A stretch of 64,000 nucleotides of DNA from Mimachlamys varia (lineage: Eukaryota; Mollusca; Bivalvia; Pectinida; Pectinidae), in assembly GCA_947623455.1 (NCBI GenBank), contig OX392534.1, positions 41,421,426-41,485,425 on the forward strand, given 5' to 3'. The position numbers and the translations under genes were made by a program. The notes beneath the pieces were generated by a model. That model worked only from the letters and a program-made list of their open reading frames with translations, did not search any database and was not told the origin of the DNA. Each line of letters starts with the position of its first letter. Position 1 is the stretch's first letter. Shown one piece after another: positions 61,085-64,000 of the stretch.

Positions 61085-61345
61085 GTATCTGATTGGCTGA
61101 GATACCCAGCTCTGATTGGCTGAGATACCCAGTATCTGATTGGCCAAGATACCCAGTCTCTGATTGGCCAAGATACCCAGTCTCTGATTGGCTGAGATAC
61201 CCAGTCTCTGATTGGCTGAGATACCCAGTCTCTGATTGGCCGAGATACCCTGTATCTGATTGGCTGAGATACCCAGTCTCTGATTGGTCAAGATACCCAG
61301 TATCTGATTGGCTGAGATACCCAGTCTCTGATTGGCCAAGATATA
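61085..61345. repeat. Minisatellite, 24-bp unit x 11, one CCAAT box per unit
   Basis: The unit is TGATTGGCTGAGATACCCAG followed by TCTC or TATC. On the minus strand each unit holds CAGCCAATCAGA or a close variant (TTGGCCAATCA, CGGCCAATCA), all eleven keeping CCAAT. The 24-bp period is a multiple of three, so frames stay open on both strands (YPVSDWPR and GISANQRL peptides). Confidence 0.95.
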
Positions 61346-62234
61346 TTTGACTTCTCTAAAAGTCATCTTAAAAATTTAACATAAATTAACACAACCATTT
61401 TTGTTTGGTCTTAAACAATTGTTTAAATATCCTTTTTTGCTACCAAGAAATATTTTCCTTGTCCTTGATTTCAATTACAACAACTTTGATGTTCACCCTT
61501 CTGAAGAAAATCTATTGTAAAATTTGTTTGATAATTGTTGATAAGATGAAGAATTTTGAAATATCAGATAAGCCAGACAGGATAAATGGGCCATCCCATC
61601 AGTAAGTGCAGCTGTTAAATATTTTCAGCCTAACAAATTGATGAGAAATGAATCATAAAACTGAAATTGTAATATTTAGAGGTTTTGTAGACCTGGTTAG
61701 CAGACTTATATTATGCTTATCACGTAGACAATAGAATCCGGGATACCACAACAACTTCTGGGACAATGTCGATTCTGTGTGAGTTGAGTGTAGGAAGGAA
61801 AGACTTGTGTTTGGTGTATAATAGTGTTTAGTGTGTAAACAAGGGCTGTGTACAGGAAGACAACTGGGGGTTAATGAGGCTTGTCTATCACCATTGTTTT
61901 CTGGGTCAGCGACTGCATGCCTACAGCTGTGACATTATCTAAGGGAAGATAACTCTGAAGGTCACTGATACAGTGCCTCATGTCATCACTTCCTCAAAAC
62001 TGTCTTCTGCTGATACTTTATGATGGTTTCATGTATGTTCTGACAAACGTGTCTGTAGGATAGCATCATCTTCACTCCAATGAGAGTGGAAAGGAGCTTT
62101 GTTTATTTCAGCATAAAGATATCAGAGATGTCATGCTCGCTCTTAACAAGTACACTTTTAAAATGATATTAAGGAAAGTAAATCATGTTTTACACAACTT
62201 TTTGAAATTCATTTGAAATCCATATTGGAATTGT
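61346..62234. other. Unassigned non-coding DNA
   Basis: No coding frame of interest, RNA or element recognised. Confidence 0.3.
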
Positions 62235-62525
62235 ACAACTATATGCTGTTAGAGAAATGTCATTGAGACCTTGGGAACTATTCACATTAACCTTGAGATT
62301 GAAATGAGTCTCCCAGTCAATGACCTTGACATTTGTCTCCATGACCTTGAAATAAGTTTTTATAATCCTAGGATCACAATCAGTCTGTATGACCTTGTCT
62401 AGTGTCGTGATGACCTTCAGATTAGACACTTTAAGCCTGATATCACAGCAATGGCATTGAGGTTGTTGACATCGAGGTCTATAATTGTAATCCCTCATGA
62501 CCATGCAGTTAGTAAACATGACCTT
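62235..62525. repeat. Decayed tandem repeat with TGACCTTGA words
   Basis: TGACCTTG recurs roughly every 35-40 bases, twice as TGACCTTGA, the complement of the TCAAGGTCA element bound by ERR/SF-1-type receptors. The units are strongly diverged. A 109-residue minus frame here (62190-62519) is a by-product. Confidence 0.5.
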
Positions 62526-62816
62526 GTGGTCAAATTATATTACTGAAGTGGATCAAAGTTTTAATGATATTTATGTTGTTTGTTGACTTTTACCACAAAT
62601 TAGATGTGATACAACTGCATATAAAGTGTGTACGTGACCTTGACTTTAAACAAGCTCCTCTCCACAGCAGTACGAGGGTAACTGTACAAACACAAGCTAG
62701 GCGTATACAGCTGCACTCTACCACTACTTAGGTCTGTAGAGGATTACTAATACCAGTTTATTTAATCGATTTCCCATTGATTAAAGCTAGCCACACAGTA
62801 TTAGTGTGATTCTCCT
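62526..62816. other. Unassigned spacer between arrays
   Basis: Short AT-rich spacer with no recognised element. One more TGACCTTGA lies at 62636-62644. Confidence 0.3.
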
Positions 62817-64000
62817 GATGTTAGACGGAGGCTTTGAGTCTCTGAGATATCCTGACAACTGTGTCGGTTTCTCTCGATGTTAGACGGAGGCTTTGAGTCT
62901 CTGAGATATCCTGACGACTGTGTCAGTTTCTCCCGATGTTAGACGGAGGCTTTAAGTCTCTGAGATATCCTGACAACTGTGTCGGTTTCTCTCGATGTTA
63001 GACGGAGGCTTTGAGTCTCTGAGATATCCTGACGACTGTGTCTGTTTCTCCCGATGTTAGACGAAGGCTTTAAGTCTCTGAGATATCCTGACGACTGTGT
63101 CTGTTTCTCCCGAAGTTAGACGGAGGCTTTAAGTCTCTGAGATATCCTGACAACTGTGTCGGTTTCTCCCGAAGTTAGACGGAGGCTTAAGTCTCTGAGA
63201 TATCCTGACAACTGTGTCGGTTTCTCTCGATGTTAGACGGAGGCTTTGAGTCTCTGAGATATCCTGACGACTGTGTCTGTTTCTCCCGATGTTAGACGGA
63301 GGCTTTAAGTCTCTGAGATATCCTGACAACTGTGTCGGTTTCTCTCGATGTTAGACGGAGGCTTTGAGTCTCTGAGATATCCTGACAACTGTGTCGGTTT
63401 CTCTCGATGTTAGACGGAGGCTTTGAGTCTCTGAGATATCCTGACGACTGTGTCAGTTTCTCCCGATGTTAGACGGAGGCTTTAAGTCTCTGAGATATCC
63501 TGACAACTGTGTCGGTTTCTCTCGATGTTAGACGGAGGCTTTGAGTCTCTGAGATATCCTGACGACTGTGTCTGTTTCTCCCGATGTTAGACGGAGGCTT
63601 TAAGTCTCTGAGATATCCTGACGACTGTGTCTGTTTCTCCCGAAGTTAGACGGAGGCTTTAAGTCTCTGAGATATCCTGACAACTGTGTCGGTTTCTCCC
63701 GAAGTTAGACGGAGGCTTAAGTCTCTGAGATATCCTGACAACTGTGTCGGTTTCTCTCGATGTTAGACGGAGGCTTTGAGTCTCTGAGATATCCTGACGA
63801 CTGTGTCTGTTTCTCCCGATGTTAGACGGAGGCTTTAAGTCTCTGAGATATCCTAACGACTGTGTCAGTTTCTCCCGATGTTAGACGGAGGCTTTAAGTC
63901 TCTGAGATATCCTGACAACTGTGTCGGTTTCTCTCGATGTTAGACGGAGGCTTTAAGTCTCTGAGATATCCTGACGACTGTGTCTGTTTCTCCCGAAGTT
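62817..64000. repeat. Tandem repeat, 59-bp unit, at least 20 copies, cut by the window end
   Basis: Units contain GATGTTAGACGGAGGCTTTG, AGTCTCTGAGATATCCTGAC and AACTGTGTCGGTTTCTCTC. Variant positions (GATG/GAAG, TTGAG/TTAAG, ACAAC/ACGAC, GTCGG/GTCAG/GTCTG) form a fixed order. Units 1-8 from 62817 repeat as units 10-17 from 63347. The array continues beyond 64000. Confidence 0.96.

Overview
This looks like non-coding DNA from an animal genome. It is AT-rich, I find no long open reading frame that resembles a known protein, strong GT-AG splice signals flank very short candidate exons, and there are several tRNA-derived SINE copies, short terminal-inverted-repeat (TIR) elements and an exceptional load of minisatellites. 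The SINE 3' ends (GCGCTATAT-like domain plus TTA repeats), the dispersed repeat containing AGAGTTATGGCCC, and pogo/Tigger-like and Tc1-like remnants are what I would expect in a bivalve mollusc, perhaps a scallop. That attribution is inference from repeat style, not a database match. The window contains no prokaryotic operon, rRNA, functional tRNA gene or CRISPR array.

Layout. 1-2,700: a strong 3' splice site at 478/479 opens a possible last exon that stops at 537, followed by about 2.1 kb that could be 3' UTR ending near the AATAAA at 2640. 2,700-8,350: intron-like DNA with one excellent 37-bp microexon candidate at 5629-5665. 8,355-15,600: a nearly continuous chain of minisatellites with periods of about 32, 113, 18, 34, 36 and 36 bp. 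15,600-24,300: degenerate arrays, a cluster of perfect DR1 nuclear-receptor motifs (19,410-19,847), a Tigger-like MITE (21,634-21,810) and two SINEs inserted inside minisatellites (18,326-18,551 and 23,461-23,979). 24,300-31,100: mostly featureless, with a decayed Tc1-like transposase at 28,543-28,781. 31,100-38,200: two sister arrays sharing one core, a 53-bp array, a roughly 560-bp purine-only-like tract and a 70-bp-class array. 40,650-46,000: a 75-bp array that repeats a perfect 5' splice site, its decayed continuation, a 23-G run, two copies of one MITE and a small tRNA-like element. 48,000-54,100: a SINE on the minus strand and arrays with periods of 70, 33, 42 and about 45 bp. 56,000-64,000: a 28-bp array, a second tRNA-like element, a second Tigger-like MITE, an 11-copy array of CCAAT boxes and a 59-bp array with a 530-bp higher-order duplication that runs off the window.

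Nearly all the longer open frames are either by-products of tandem arrays whose period is a multiple of three, or low-complexity tracts. By my own boundaries, tandem arrays cover roughly a fifth of the window. The best leads are the microexon, the arrays that multiply a consensus binding or splice motif (CCAAT, DR1, GTAAGT), the recent higher-order duplications, and the repeat-in-repeat structures. I saw no multi-gene system, and I do not claim one.
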